NCBI RefSeq assembly: GCF_003403075.1 | Contig: NZ_CP031557.1 | Coordinates: 372,001-436,000, forward strand | Length of the DNA stretch: 64,000 nt | Reading direction: 5' to 3' | Source: Flavobacterium psychrotrophum | Lineage (GTDB): Bacteria; Bacteroidota; Bacteroidia; Flavobacteriales; Flavobacteriaceae | In this document: in pieces, positions 56,065 to 64,000 of the stretch | Layout of the letters: every line of letters starts with the position of its first letter | Position numbering within the stretch: the first letter of the stretch is position 1 | Notes under the pieces: generated by a model | The model's input: the letters and a program-made list of their open reading frames with translations, nothing else | What the model was told of the DNA's origin: nothing | The model's database searches: none | Program-made: the position numbers and the translations under genes

Positions 56065-57426
56065 ATGAAATACGCTAAAAATATACTGGAGACTATTGGT
56101 AACACGCCGATGGTAAAAATAAATAAACTGGCAACAGATGTTAGCGCTTTGGTTTTAGCTAAGGTAGAAACATTTAATCCGGGTAACTCGGTAAAAGACC
56201 GTATGGCTGTAAAGATGATCGAAGATGCAGAGGCAGACGGTCGCCTTAAGCCGGGAGGTACTATTATTGAAGGTACCTCAGGCAACACAGGTATGGGCCT
56301 GGCATTAGGTGCTATTGTAAAAGGTTACAAATTAATCTGCGTTATTTCAGATAAGCAGAGTAAGGAAAAAATGGACATCCTGCGTGCTGTGGGTGCCCGT
56401 GTAGTGGTTTGCCCTACAGATGTAGAGCCTACCGATCCGCGTTCTTATTACTCGGTTTCTAAGCGCCTTGCAGAAGAAACGCCAAACAGCTGGTATGTTA
56501 ATCAGTATGATAATATGAGTAATACTGCTGCACACTATGAGCAAACGGGGCCTGAAATTTGGGAGCAGACAGAAGGTAAGATTACTCATTTTGTAGTAGG
56601 TGTAGGTACAGGCGGAACAATATCAGGTGTTGCAAAATACCTTAAAGAACAAAATCCGGATGTTAAGATTTGGGGTATAGATACCTACGGATCTGTATTT
56701 AAAAAATACCACGAAACCGGTATTTTTGACGAGAATGAAATTTACTCTTATGTCACCGAGGGTATTGGTGAAGATATACTTCCTAAAAATGTTGATTTCT
56801 CATTAATAGACGGCTTTACAAAAGTAACAGATAAAGATGCGGCCGTGTATACACGCAGGCTGGCACTTGAAGAGGGTATTTTTGTAGGCAACTCTGCCGG
56901 GGCTGCAATTAAGGGTTTGCTTCAGCTTAAAGACCATTTTAAGCCTGAAGATGTTGTTGTTGTGCTTTTCCACGATAGTGGCAGCCGTTATGTTGGCAAG
57001 ATGTTTAACGACGACTGGATGCGCGAGCGCGGTTACCTGGAAGATGATATTACTAAAGCAGAAGACCTTATAAAAGACCATAGCGATAAGCCACTTGTTA
57101 CGGTACGGACAGAAGAACTGGTAAGCCATGCGATAGACCGTCTGCGTAAATACAAAATATCACAAATACCTGTGGTAGATGTTGATGGTTTTGTAGGTTC
57201 ACTTGACGAAACAGACCTTTTCCGTAGTTATGTGGAAGATAAAGATATTGCCGATAAGCCTGTTAAGGAGATTATGGGCAAGCCTTATCCTATTGTGAAA
57301 GCTGCTACATCGGTAGATGAAATTTCGAAGCTTATTAATAAAGACAACCAGGCCGTACTTGTAGAGCTTGCCGAAGGTAAATACCATATTATTACCAAAC
57401 ACGATATTATAAGTTCGATTAAATAA
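56065..57426 (+). CDS. Cystathionine beta-synthase (PLP enzyme with CBS-domain pair)
   Basis: This encodes 453 residues. The N-terminal PLP domain (about 1-320) has IGNTPMVKIN, the PLP lysine Lys44 in NPGNSVKDRM, TSGNTG at 71-76 and the phosphate-binding GVGTGGTISG near 180. A pair of CBS domains follows (about 335-453, ending SSIK) and separates this enzyme from simple cysteine synthases, which lack them. CBS joins serine and homocysteine to cystathionine; close homologues may use O-acetylserine, so the exact reaction is less sure. It is transcribed alone and is followed by a terminator. N-terminal heme-binding residues of the human enzyme are missing, as expected in bacteria. Confidence 0.9.
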   Translation: MKYAKNILETIGNTPMVKINKLATDVSALVLAKVETFNPGNSVKDRMAVKMIEDAEADGRLKPGGTIIEGTSGNTGMGLALGAIVKGYKLICVISDKQSKEKMDILRAVGARVVVCPTDVEPTDPRSYYSVSKRLAEETPNSWYVNQYDNMSNTAAHYEQTGPEIWEQTEGKITHFVVGVGTGGTISGVAKYLKEQNPDVKIWGIDTYGSVFKKYHETGIFDENEIYSYVTEGIGEDILPKNVDFSLIDGFTKVTDKDAAVYTRRLALEEGIFVGNSAGAAIKGLLQLKDHFKPEDVVVVLFHDSGSRYVGKMFNDDWMRERGYLEDDITKAEDLIKDHSDKPLVTVRTEELVSHAIDRLRKYKISQIPVVDVDGFVGSLDETDLFRSYVEDKDIADKPVKEIMGKPYPIVKAATSVDEISKLINKDNQAVLVELAEGKYHIITKHDIISSIK

Positions 57427-57431
57427 TACTA

Positions 57432-57457
57432 AGCCGGATTAATTCCGGCTTTTTTTA
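57432..57457 (+). terminator. Terminator after the cystathionine beta-synthase gene
   Basis: AGCCGGA and TCCGGCT form a 7-bp stem around TTAAT, followed by seven T residues. Confidence 0.92.
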
Positions 57458-57504
57458 TGGTATGGGTTTTGCGTTGATGATCACTTATTTTTACTAAAAA
57501 GATT

Positions 57505-58017
57505 ATGAATTTTACGGCTATAGATTTTGAAACGGCTACAGGGCATCCTCATAGTGCCTGTGCTGTTGGTATTATTACCGTTGAAGATGGTGTGATTACT
57601 GAGGAGTATCATGCCTTGATTCAGCCGCCTGATAATGAGTACTGGTACCGTAACATTATGGTTCATGGTATTAAGCCGGCAGATACGCTTGATGCTCCTA
57701 CCTTTGATACCCTATTCCCAGAAATTCACAAGCGCCTTTTTGGTAAGAACATCGTTGCACATAATGAAAGCTTTGACCGTAACGTTTTGGCAAAAACCAT
57801 GCGCTGGTATGGACTGTATTATGACGAACTCGAAATTGCTGACCGATGGGAATGTACCGTTAAGATTTACCGTGCCAAGGGTTATAAACCCGCTAATCTT
57901 AAAGCCTGTTGCGACCGCCACAACATTCCGCTTGTACATCACGAAGCACTTAGTGATGCCCGCGCCTGTGCTAAACTTTACATGATACATAACGGGCAGG
58001 TGAAATTGAAGATGTAG
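57505..58017 (+). CDS. DnaQ-like 3'-5' exonuclease (DEDDh)
   Basis: This encodes 170 residues, a stand-alone exonuclease domain. The DEDDh residues are in place: Asp7 and Glu9 in IDFETATG, Asp91 in AHNESFDRNV, and His146 with Asp151 in HHEALSDARA. It may proofread or trim nucleic acids; single-domain proteins of this kind are common in Bacteroidota and their targets are not clear. It has neither the DNA-polymerase alpha contact tail of E. coli epsilon nor a BRCT domain. It starts about 50 bp after a terminator. Confidence 0.9.
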   Translation: MNFTAIDFETATGHPHSACAVGIITVEDGVITEEYHALIQPPDNEYWYRNIMVHGIKPADTLDAPTFDTLFPEIHKRLFGKNIVAHNESFDRNVLAKTMRWYGLYYDELEIADRWECTVKIYRAKGYKPANLKACCDRHNIPLVHHEALSDARACAKLYMIHNGQVKLKM

Positions 58018-58029
58018 ATTATACTTTAT

Positions 58030-58087
58030 ATGGTTAGTATGTTAGACGATGCTACAGAAACGTCTAAAATTCTAGTATACTGACCAT
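58030..58087 (+). repeat. Imperfect inverted repeat after the exonuclease gene
   Basis: ATGGTTAGTAT (58030-58040) pairs with ATACTGACCAT (58077-58087) with one G-U, and inside it TTAGAC (58042-58047) pairs with GTCTAA (58062-58067). No U-run follows, so it is not a normal terminator. Nearby CTAACAATCTAG continues the CTAA/TTAG-rich character, which I recall from flavobacterial intergenic repeats. Its function is unknown. Confidence 0.6.
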
Positions 58088-58128
58088 CTAACAATCTAGT
58101 GATATACCAAGTTTGCTACATTATTCGT

Positions 58129-58136
58129 TATCTTTG
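58129..58136 (+). promoter_or_regulatory. Candidate -7 element of the asparagine-synthetase-B-like gene
   Basis: TATCTTTG matches TAnnTTTG and lies 19 bp before the ATG at 58156. A TTG is present but only 13 bp upstream. Confidence 0.5.
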
Positions 58137-58155
58137 GATAAAAGTTACTTTTACA

Positions 58156-59418
58156 ATGCAGTTCAAAAAAATCCATATACTTTTCCTGTTGCTTGTTTCT
58201 TTTGGTGCAAAGGCATCAATGATCCTTTTGCCAATGGACGAAGTTTCACAACAAAACCATCTAAAGGCATACGGCATTACATACTGGGTGCTTAACAAAA
58301 GCTATAAGGCAAACTGGTTGCTTAACTACCGGGGTGGCTCATTTTTGCTGCCCGATGCACAGGAAATACGCCGAGAATGCCAGATACGTGGTGTAAGTTT
58401 TGAAGTGTTGAGCGATGGGCAGGCTAACAGCATACTGGATGAGATCAGTAGCCCATCTCAGAACATGGAGAACGTATTGCTCGAAAAAGCACCTAAAATT
58501 GCCGTTTATACCCCACCGGGCAAGAAGCCTTGGGATGATGCTGTAACCATGGTGCTTACCTATGCCGAGATACCTTTTACAGCCATATATGACGAGCAGG
58601 TGCTTAGTGATGGACTCTTGCTGTATGACTGGCTGCATTTGCATCACGAAGATTTTTCAGGACAGTATGGTAAATTCTTTGGCGCTTACCGCAATGCCCC
58701 GTGGTATATAGAGCAAAAGCACGATGCCGAAGCGCTGGCCACTAAGCTTGGCTTTAGTAAGGTATCTGAAGAGAAGCTGGCTGTAGCCCTTAAAATCAGG
58801 AATTTTGTTGTAGGAGGTGGCTTTATGTTTGCCATGTGCTCTGCAACCGATAGTTTTGATATTGCCCTTGCTGCAGAAGGTGTAGACATTTGTGAACCCA
58901 TGTTTGATGGCGACCCAAGCGATGCAAATTACCAGTCTAAAATTAATTACAACAATACGTTTGCGTTTAAAGATTTCATACTCGAGCGTAACCCAGTAGT
59001 ATATGAATTTTCAGATATTGATACAACTAACAAGCGCAACATTCTTCCGGATAACGATTATTTTACCCTTATGGAGTACAGTGCTAAATGGGATCCAATT
59101 CCGTCGATGCTGTGCCAGAACCATACACAGCTTGTAAAAGGCTTTATGGGGCAGACAACAGCATTTGCAGGCGACATTGTAAAGTCTAACATACTTGTGA
59201 TGGGCGAGAACAAACAAAACGGCGAGGCACGGTATATTAACGGGACTAAGGGCAAGGGGATGTTTACCTTTTTTGGTGGCCACGACCCTGAAGATTATCA
59301 GCATAGGGTGGGAGATGCTCCAACAGTTTTAGATTTGCACCCTAATTCTCCGGGATACAGGCTTATCTTAAACAATGTGTTATTTCCTGCGGCTAAGAAG
59401 AAAAAACTTAAAACGTAA
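58156..59418 (+). CDS. Exported protein of the family named asparagine synthetase B in Bacteroidota
   Basis: This encodes 420 residues. I start at the ATG at 58156, which gives a signal peptide ending FGAKAS (about residue 21) and follows the promoter. The mature start ILLPMDEVSQQNHLKAYGIT and KANWLLNYRGGSFLLPD match the family that databases call asparagine synthetase B. That name is doubtful: I see neither an N-terminal nucleophile glutaminase nor a PP-loop ATPase. The middle (KAPKIAVYTPPGKKPWDDAV) and C-terminal part (KGMFTFFGGHDPEDYQHRVG) look like a Rossmann-like domain with a DJ-1/glutamine-amidotransferase-like arrangement. The function is unknown; export makes asparagine synthesis unlikely. 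Confidence 0.8.
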   Translation: MQFKKIHILFLLLVSFGAKASMILLPMDEVSQQNHLKAYGITYWVLNKSYKANWLLNYRGGSFLLPDAQEIRRECQIRGVSFEVLSDGQANSILDEISSPSQNMENVLLEKAPKIAVYTPPGKKPWDDAVTMVLTYAEIPFTAIYDEQVLSDGLLLYDWLHLHHEDFSGQYGKFFGAYRNAPWYIEQKHDAEALATKLGFSKVSEEKLAVALKIRNFVVGGGFMFAMCSATDSFDIALAAEGVDICEPMFDGDPSDANYQSKINYNNTFAFKDFILERNPVVYEFSDIDTTNKRNILPDNDYFTLMEYSAKWDPIPSMLCQNHTQLVKGFMGQTTAFAGDIVKSNILVMGENKQNGEARYINGTKGKGMFTFFGGHDPEDYQHRVGDAPTVLDLHPNSPGYRLILNNVLFPAAKKKKLKT

Positions 59419-59442
59419 TATTTATACAGTTTATACAATGTG

Positions 59443-59467
59443 AAAAGCTACCTTGGGTAGCTTTTTT
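59443..59467 (+). terminator. Terminator after the asparagine-synthetase-B-like gene
   Basis: AAAAGCTACC and GGTAGCTTTT form a 10-bp stem around TTG, followed by T residues. Confidence 0.92.
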
Positions 59468-59525
59468 AATGGATTAGAGTGGTTGATTATTTATACTAGT
59501 CAGCGTTATATAATAGTCTACAGAA

Positions 59526-59665
59526 CCCCAGAGGGGTGACATATCTATAGCCAAGAAAATTATCTCAACAGAAATGAGCTTCAGAGAAGCGGGATTTACA
59601 TACCGCTTCTCTGAAGCTCGTGCTGTATTTACATCTTAACCTATAAACATGTCGTCCCTCCGGGA
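59526..59665. repeat. REP/BIME-like repeat element with central palindrome
   Basis: The 339-bp stretch between the preceding gene and rny holds this element between two terminators and no gene. A left unit at 59526-59550 (CCCCAGAGGGG followed by TGACATATCTATAG) and an inverted right unit at 59641-59665 (CTATAAACATGTCG followed by TCCCTCCGGGA) are related copies of one sequence, each with its own small hairpin. Between them is a perfect 17-bp inverted repeat, arms 59576-59592 and 59603-59619, with a 10-nt loop. I recall GACATNTNTATAG-type intergenic units as common in Bacteroidota and linked to REP-associated transposases. No transposase gene is in the window. Confidence 0.75.
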
Positions 59666-59691
59666 CTCATCTTTAGCTGGTGTTTATAGAC

Positions 59692-59722
59692 AAAAAAAAG
59701 AGCTGCAATTTGCAGCTCTTTT
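59692..59722 (-). terminator. Terminator of rny
   Basis: AAAAGAGCTGC and GCAGCTCTTTT form an 11-bp stem around a 5-nt loop; on the minus strand it is followed by U residues. It lies 36 bp after the rny stop. Confidence 0.92.
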
Positions 59723-59757
59723 ACTTTTATATTGCGTAGTTATCAATCGCGAATAAA

Positions 59758-61320
59758 CTATTTCGCGATGTTTACTGCCCTTGTCTCACGGATTACGGTA
59801 ATTTTTACCTGCCCCGGATACGTCATTTCAGTTTGTATCTTGTGCGATATCTCAAAAGAAAGGTTAGCAGCCATATCGTCGCTTACTTTTTCGCTTTCTA
59901 CAATTACACGCAGTTCACGGCCTGCCTGGATGGCATAAGCGCTCTTAACGCCCTGGAAACCGTAAGCAATATCTTCAAGGTCTTTAAGACGCTGAATGTA
60001 GCTGTCAAGCACCTGGCGGCGTGCTCCCGGCCTTGCTCCCGATATAGCATCACATACCTGGATGATAGGCGAAAGCATCGATTTCATTTCGATCTCGTCG
60101 TGGTGGGCGCCAATAGCGTTGCATACCTCTTCTTTTTCACCATATTTTTCAGCCCACTGCATACCCAGTAGCGCATGCGGAAGGTCACTTTCTACATCCG
60201 GCACCTTACCTATATCGTGTAGTAGTCCGGCACGTTTTGCAAGTTTAACGTTAAGGCCAAGTTCTGCAGCCATGATACCACAAAGTTTAGATACCTCGCG
60301 GCTGTGCTGTAGTAAGTTTTGTCCGTAAGACGAACGGTATTTCATACGGCCTACGATCTTGATAAGTTCCGGGTGAAGCCCGTGGATGCCAAGGTCGATA
60401 ACAGTACGCTTACCAACTTCTATAATTTCATCTTCTATTTGCTTGGCAGTTTTGCCTACAACCTCCTCAATACGGGCAGGGTGTATACGGCCATCTGTTA
60501 CAAGCTTGTGTAGTGCAAGACGTGCAATTTCTCTCCTTACAGGGTCAAAGCACGAAAGGATAATAGCCTCAGGGGTATCATCAACAATAATTTCTACACC
60601 GGTAGCAGCTTCAAGCGCACGGATGTTACGCCCTTCACGGCCAATGATACGGCCTTTAACATCATCAGATTCAATGTTGAATACCGATACACAGTTTTCT
60701 ACTGCTTCCTCAGTACCCACACGCTGAATGGTGTTGATGATTATCTTTTTAGCCTCCTGCTGCGCAGTAAGCTTTGCTTCTTCTATAGTATCCTGAATGT
60801 GGCTCATGGCGCTGGTCTTGGCCTCAGCCTTAAGGCTCTCCACAAGCTGGTTCTTTGCTTCATCGGCAGATAGTCCGCTTATTACTTCAAGCTGGTCTAC
60901 CTGGCTTTTGTGCAGGCGGTCTATTTCGTGCTGCTTTTTTTCAAGGTGTTCTACACGGGTGTTGTAGTCTGCCAGTTTAGTTTCAAATTCATCACCAAGC
61001 TTTTTGCTTCTAGCAAGCTCATTGCTTACCTGGCTTTCTTTATCACGGGTGCGTTTTTCAGCTTCAGATATTTTCCTGTCTTTAGCAAGTATAACCTGCT
61101 CATGTTCGGCTTTAAGTTCAAGAAACTTTTCTTTAGCCCTTAGCTCTTTATCTTTTTTAAGGTTTTCACCTTCTGTAGTAGCAACTTTAATAATGGTTGC
61201 GGCTTCCTTTTTCGCATTGTTCAGCGTGCTGTCTGCACTCTTCTTCTCCAGGTTCTTAGCTATGAGAAACCCTATCCCGAATCCCACTGCTATACCTACA
61301 ATAATAAGTACTATCTCCAT
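59758..61320 (-). CDS. rny: Ribonuclease Y
   Basis: This encodes 520 residues, a membrane-anchored endoribonuclease that starts mRNA decay. An N-terminal membrane helix (about 3-22, [17 protein letters not shown]) is followed by a long coiled coil (about 30-200), a KH RNA-binding domain (about 210-275, with [15 protein letters not shown]) and an HD domain (about 335-430) with the His-Asp pair in [10 protein letters not shown]. The start MEIVLIIVG gives the usual anchor. The gene is downstream of zapA and the 6S-like RNA on the same strand. Confidence 0.97.
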   Translation of the reverse strand: MEIVLIIVGIAVGFGIGFLIAKNLEKKSADSTLNNAKKEAATIIKVATTEGENLKKDKELRAKEKFLELKAEHEQVILAKDRKISEAEKRTRDKESQVSNELARSKKLGDEFETKLADYNTRVEHLEKKQHEIDRLHKSQVDQLEVISGLSADEAKNQLVESLKAEAKTSAMSHIQDTIEEAKLTAQQEAKKIIINTIQRVGTEEAVENCVSVFNIESDDVKGRIIGREGRNIRALEAATGVEIIVDDTPEAIILSCFDPVRREIARLALHKLVTDGRIHPARIEEVVGKTAKQIEDEIIEVGKRTVIDLGIHGLHPELIKIVGRMKYRSSYGQNLLQHSREVSKLCGIMAAELGLNVKLAKRAGLLHDIGKVPDVESDLPHALLGMQWAEKYGEKEEVCNAIGAHHDEIEMKSMLSPIIQVCDAISGARPGARRQVLDSYIQRLKDLEDIAYGFQGVKSAYAIQAGRELRVIVESEKVSDDMAANLSFEISHKIQTEMTYPGQVKITVIRETRAVNIAK

Positions 61321-61345
61321 AGTTAGTTTGGTTTAATGTATATAA

Positions 61346-61510
61346 ATAAAAAAGCCTGCATTAGGGGTATTGTATAAACTCGTAAGGACAAGTTTTAGGC
61401 TAACCCGCTGTTCAAGGATCTGCGACGAGGCAGCGTGCTATAGAAGCGGCGATTCGCCCATTTTAAAGAATTGGCGTTGAGTTTATCAAATATGTGCTAA
61501 TGCAGGCAGT
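61346..61510 (-). ncRNA. ssrS: Probable 6S-type RNA (6S-Flavo/SsrS-like)
   Basis: On the minus strand an RNA of about 160 nt can fold as a rod. GCCTGCATTAG (61507-61497 minus) pairs with CTAATGCAGGC (61364-61354 minus), an 11-bp closing stem. After an internal loop ATAAACTC pairs with GAGTTTAT. The centre is a large open bubble with a small GGCGAATCGCC-type hairpin. Directly after the closing stem come six U residues, as at the 3' end of a small RNA. Size, rod shape with central bubble and position just downstream of zapA, as for ssrS in E. coli, all suggest 6S RNA, which binds and inhibits RNA polymerase. I could not run a covariance search, and no clean TAnnTTTG promoter precedes it. Confidence 0.72.
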
Positions 61511-61545
61511 ATTGTTTGACGTATGTTTAAAGAACGTATTGTATA

Positions 61546-61833
61546 TTAAAGGAGATCGTCTAATTTTTCATCCATAAGCTTCAGCTTCGCAACGGCTTCG
61601 TCTATTTCCGCAGAGCGGTCTATGCCTTTTTGCTCAGTTTGCGAAGCAAATTGCAGGGCGCACATGGCCAGTACATCCTGCTTATCGCGCACGGCATAGT
61701 TTTCTTCAAACTGTTTTATCATTGCATCAATTTTTTTAGAGGCACTCCTCAGTCCCTCTTCCTGCTCCGGATTTACCGTTAGCGGGTACACCCTGTCTGC
61801 AATTGATATTTTTATTTTCAGTTTATCATCCAT
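61546..61833 (-). CDS. zapA: Cell division protein ZapA
   Basis: This encodes 95 residues. The N-terminal ZapA fold has LKIKISIADRVYPLTVNPEQ and EEGLRSASKKIDAMIKQFEE; a C-terminal coiled coil of about 45 residues follows. ZapA crosslinks FtsZ filaments at the division site. It is preceded 7 bp by a small coiled-coil gene and followed by the 6S-like RNA, as zapA and ssrS are linked in many other bacteria. Confidence 0.93.
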   Translation of the reverse strand: MDDKLKIKISIADRVYPLTVNPEQEEGLRSASKKIDAMIKQFEENYAVRDKQDVLAMCALQFASQTEQKGIDRSAEIDEAVAKLKLMDEKLDDLL

Positions 61834-61840
61834 AACTTCC

Positions 61841-62131
61841 TTATTCTGAAAGTTGGGCTATACAATTATCTATGTCGCGGATCAATGAATTTATCCTCAG
61901 CTTTGTCTCCCTTTTGTTGTCATCACTGCCTAGTAACGAATTGGCCATTCTTAAAGATTCATTTTGCTGCTTTAAAGCAGTAATTTCACCCTCCTGCCTG
62001 CCGATATGCGCGCTAGCCTTTTGTGCATAGTGCTCAAGTTCATGGTTTGCCTTTTGCAGTGTCTCCAGTTTTAATTGAAGCTTTGCAAGTTTACTTTCCA
62101 GAGATTCAACTATTTCGGATAATCCGCCCAT
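61841..62131 (-). CDS. Small coiled-coil protein upstream of zapA
   Basis: This encodes 96 residues that are almost entirely alpha-helical with heptad repeats (ESLESKLAKLQLKLETLQKA, ITALKQQNESLRMANSLL). It starts with MGGLSEIVESLE. I recall homologues in Flavobacteria misnamed as a phenylalanyl-tRNA synthetase beta subunit; nothing here supports that. The operon with zapA and the size suggest a ZapB-like partner in the division ring, but this is inference. A consensus promoter lies upstream. Confidence 0.8.
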   Translation of the reverse strand: MGGLSEIVESLESKLAKLQLKLETLQKANHELEHYAQKASAHIGRQEGEITALKQQNESLRMANSLLGSDDNKRETKLRINSLIRDIDNCIAQLSE

Positions 62132-62160
62132 GCCGGTTGTTTTTCATTACATGATTTCAC

Positions 62161-62190
62161 AAAGTTAATATTACTTTAATTACAAACAAT
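62161..62190 (-). promoter_or_regulatory. Promoter of the coiled-coil gene-zapA operon
   Basis: On the minus strand TTG (62190-62188), 19 bp and TAACTTTG (62168-62161) match the flavobacterial consensus exactly. The leader is about 25 nt. Confidence 0.85.
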
Positions 62191-62307
62191 AGGTTTAAGA
62201 AAAAATGTGATTTTTTTTGAAAAAGCAGCACTATTTTTCACTATTGGCAATTATAAGATTAAGCTAATGTGCCTTGTTTTTTTAGCTGATTTTTATATTT
62301 TAGCCCT

Positions 62308-64000
62308 ATGAGATTTTACTATATACTACTTCTTTTATCGCTAAGCGTTTCAGGGCAAACACAGTATCCCCAGGATTACTTTCGTTCACCTATGGATTTG
62401 CCTGTGCATCCGTCCGGTACGTTTGGAGAATTGCGCACCAACCATTTCCATGCCGGGCTTGATTACCGTACCAACCAAAAAACAGGCTATCCGGTATATG
62501 CAGCTGCTTCAGGCTATGTTTCACGCATTAAAGTCTCATCTTACGGCTACGGAACAGCCCTTTATATCGACCATCCTAACGGATATACCACTCTTTACGG
62601 GCACCTTTTAAAGTATGGGCCTAAGATAGAGGAGTATGTGCGCAAAAAACAATACGAGAAAAAATCATTTGAAATAGAAATTTTCCCAAAACCGGGAGAG
62701 ATTACAGTAACCCAGGGAGAGATTGTAGCATTTTCCGGTAACAGCGGAGGGTCGGGCGGGCCTCACCTGCACTTTGAATACCGCGATACCAAGACGGAAA
62801 TGATCATCAATCCATTACTTTTTGGGCTTGACAAAAAAATGAAAGATCCTAAGCCGCCTACAATCTATAGTATACTTGTATATCCGCTGGGCGATAATGG
62901 AGTGGTAGATGGCTCTAAGGTGCCAATGCTTATAAATATCCACCCACAAAAAGACGGTAGCTACCTGGCCGACAAGATTTCTGCCAAAGGGAAAATAGGT
63001 TTCGCGGTAAATGCTACAGATAAATCTACGGGAAGTTCAGGTAATAATGGTATTTATAAGGCAGAGCTACTTTTTAACGGGGCACCAAACTTTAGCTGCG
63101 AGTTTAACACCTTTGCTTTTGACGAGTCGCGTTATGTAAATAATTATATCGATTATGAGCGCTATTACAATACAGGCCAGCGCTACCAGAAGCTTTTTAT
63201 TCAAACGCCTTATCCGCTTACGTTACTAAAACACAACCAGCGCGACGGCCAGTTTGAAGTAGTGCCGGGCGATACCCAAAACTACCGCATTGAGGTTAGC
63301 GACTACCACGGCAACAAGACGTTTGTAAACGGTAGTATACAATACAGCGATGCCCCGGGTACAGTTATGGTTCCAAAACACGTTACGCCTTATTTAGTAA
63401 AATCTGCCAACGACAATAATTATACTAAAGGTGGCGTTTCAGTATTCGTGCCCGCGCACGCTTTTTATGAAGATTTTTATATGGATTTTGACGTAAAAGA
63501 TTCTGTGCTTTACCTGCATCACCCTACGGTGCCGGTACATTCGTATGTACAGGTATCTTTTGATGTAAGCCATCTAAGCAAAGATGAACTTGCAAAAACC
63601 TTTATAGCGGGCTATGCCGGTAAACGTTTTAGCTACAATTCCAGTTTTATGGATGATGGCCGCCTTACCGCCAAAGTAAAAACACTTGGCAATTTTAAGC
63701 TGGCTAAAGACACCAATCCTCCAAAAATATTTGGCGCCACTTTTAAGGAAGGGGAGTGGCTTACTAAGGCAGATACCATTGGCATGAAGATAAGCGACGA
63801 CCTTTCGGGCATTGCTACCTACGATACCTTTATAAACGGCAAGTGGGCGCTGATGCACTATGATTATAAAACGCGTACCATATTCCACAATTTTAGCGAT
63901 GGTGTAGTAGATGAAGGCCGCAACGAATTAAAAGTTGTGGTTACCGATAATGTTGGAAATTCTACTACCTTTGAAACTCATTTTTTCAGAACACAAAAAG
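62308..64000 (+). CDS. M23-family metallopeptidase (cut by the window end)
   Basis: The reading frame stays open from the ATG at 62308 to the window end, at least 564 residues, so the gene is partial here. A signal peptide (SVSGQ near residue 17) comes first. The LysM-less M23 domain lies at about 30-175: zinc ligands in HFHAGLDY (first His and Asp), YGHLLKYG, and HLHFEYRD (GGPHLHF). A stretch of about 35 residues is inserted before SGNSGGSGGPHLHF. From about 180 a long set of beta domains follows. M23 enzymes cut peptidoglycan cross-bridges. The long C-terminal extension suggests anchoring or substrate recruitment. TTG-N17-TATATTTT just upstream may be its promoter, with a very short leader. 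Confidence 0.92.
   Translation, partial: MRFYYILLLLSLSVSGQTQYPQDYFRSPMDLPVHPSGTFGELRTNHFHAGLDYRTNQKTGYPVYAAASGYVSRIKVSSYGYGTALYIDHPNGYTTLYGHLLKYGPKIEEYVRKKQYEKKSFEIEIFPKPGEITVTQGEIVAFSGNSGGSGGPHLHFEYRDTKTEMIINPLLFGLDKKMKDPKPPTIYSILVYPLGDNGVVDGSKVPMLINIHPQKDGSYLADKISAKGKIGFAVNATDKSTGSSGNNGIYKAELLFNGAPNFSCEFNTFAFDESRYVNNYIDYERYYNTGQRYQKLFIQTPYPLTLLKHNQRDGQFEVVPGDTQNYRIEVSDYHGNKTFVNGSIQYSDAPGTVMVPKHVTPYLVKSANDNNYTKGGVSVFVPAHAFYEDFYMDFDVKDSVLYLHHPTVPVHSYVQVSFDVSHLSKDELAKTFIAGYAGKRFSYNSSFMDDGRLTAKVKTLGNFKLAKDTNPPKIFGATFKEGEWLTKADTIGMKISDDLSGIATYDTFINGKWALMHYDYKTRTIFHNFSDGVVDEGRNELKVVVTDNVGNSTTFETHFFRTQK

Overview
The window reads as chromosome of a Bacteroidota bacterium of the Flavobacteriaceae, most like Flavobacterium or a close relative. 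Support: SusC/SusD pairs with acidic lipoprotein signals, type IX secretion C-terminal sorting tails, a str operon without tuf, few Shine-Dalgarno sequences, and repeated matches to the flavobacterial promoter TTG-N19-TAnnTTTG. I see no rRNA, tRNA, CRISPR array, prophage or transposase gene.

Layout. 1-2.6 kb: the 3' end of an FtsX-like ABC permease with a His-rich stretch, a DUF3299-like Cys protein, a YjjG-type phosphatase and an exported protein. 2.7-5.7 kb: rarA, a rhomboid protease and rlmB. 5.8-11.7 kb (minus): a four-gene SusC/SusD locus with an Ig-like lipoprotein and a lipid-binding lipoprotein. 11.8-13.5 kb: an Omp85-like outer-membrane protein. 13.6-33.0 kb: the ribosomal block, with str (rpsL-rpsG-fusA-rpsJ) cut off by a terminator, two unrelated exported-protein genes, then a new promoter and the unbroken rplC-to-rplQ series. 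33.2-35.6 kb: carA and eno. 35.8-42.9 kb: two paralogous leucine-rich-repeat T9SS cargo proteins flanking a TPR/LytS-type kinase and a LytTR regulator. 42.9-46.1 kb: lysS, lipB, rnhB. 46.3-53.9 kb: a T9SS subtilase, then a second SusC/SusD/lipoprotein locus. 54-59.4 kb: a Porin_10 protein, cystathionine beta-synthase, a DnaQ-like exonuclease and a secreted protein usually named asparagine synthetase B. 59.5-62.2 kb: a REP-like repeat element, rny, a probable 6S-type RNA, zapA and a small coiled-coil gene. 62.3 kb to the end: an M23 peptidase cut by the window edge.

The best lead is the LytTR locus. The 8-mer AATTCTAA occurs twice with an exact 21-bp period just upstream of the kinase-regulator operon, and again twice with the same 21-bp period upstream of the second LRR gene. 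The distance to a TAnnTTTG element is almost the same in both places (59 and 58 bp). This is the geometry expected of LytTR direct-repeat sites and predicts a small self-contained regulon: autoregulation plus control of a secreted cell-surface protein. Other leads are the 6S-like RNA after zapA, structured leaders before rpsD and rpsH, the split S10 operon, the REP-like element, and a terminator that runs into the rlmB promoter.
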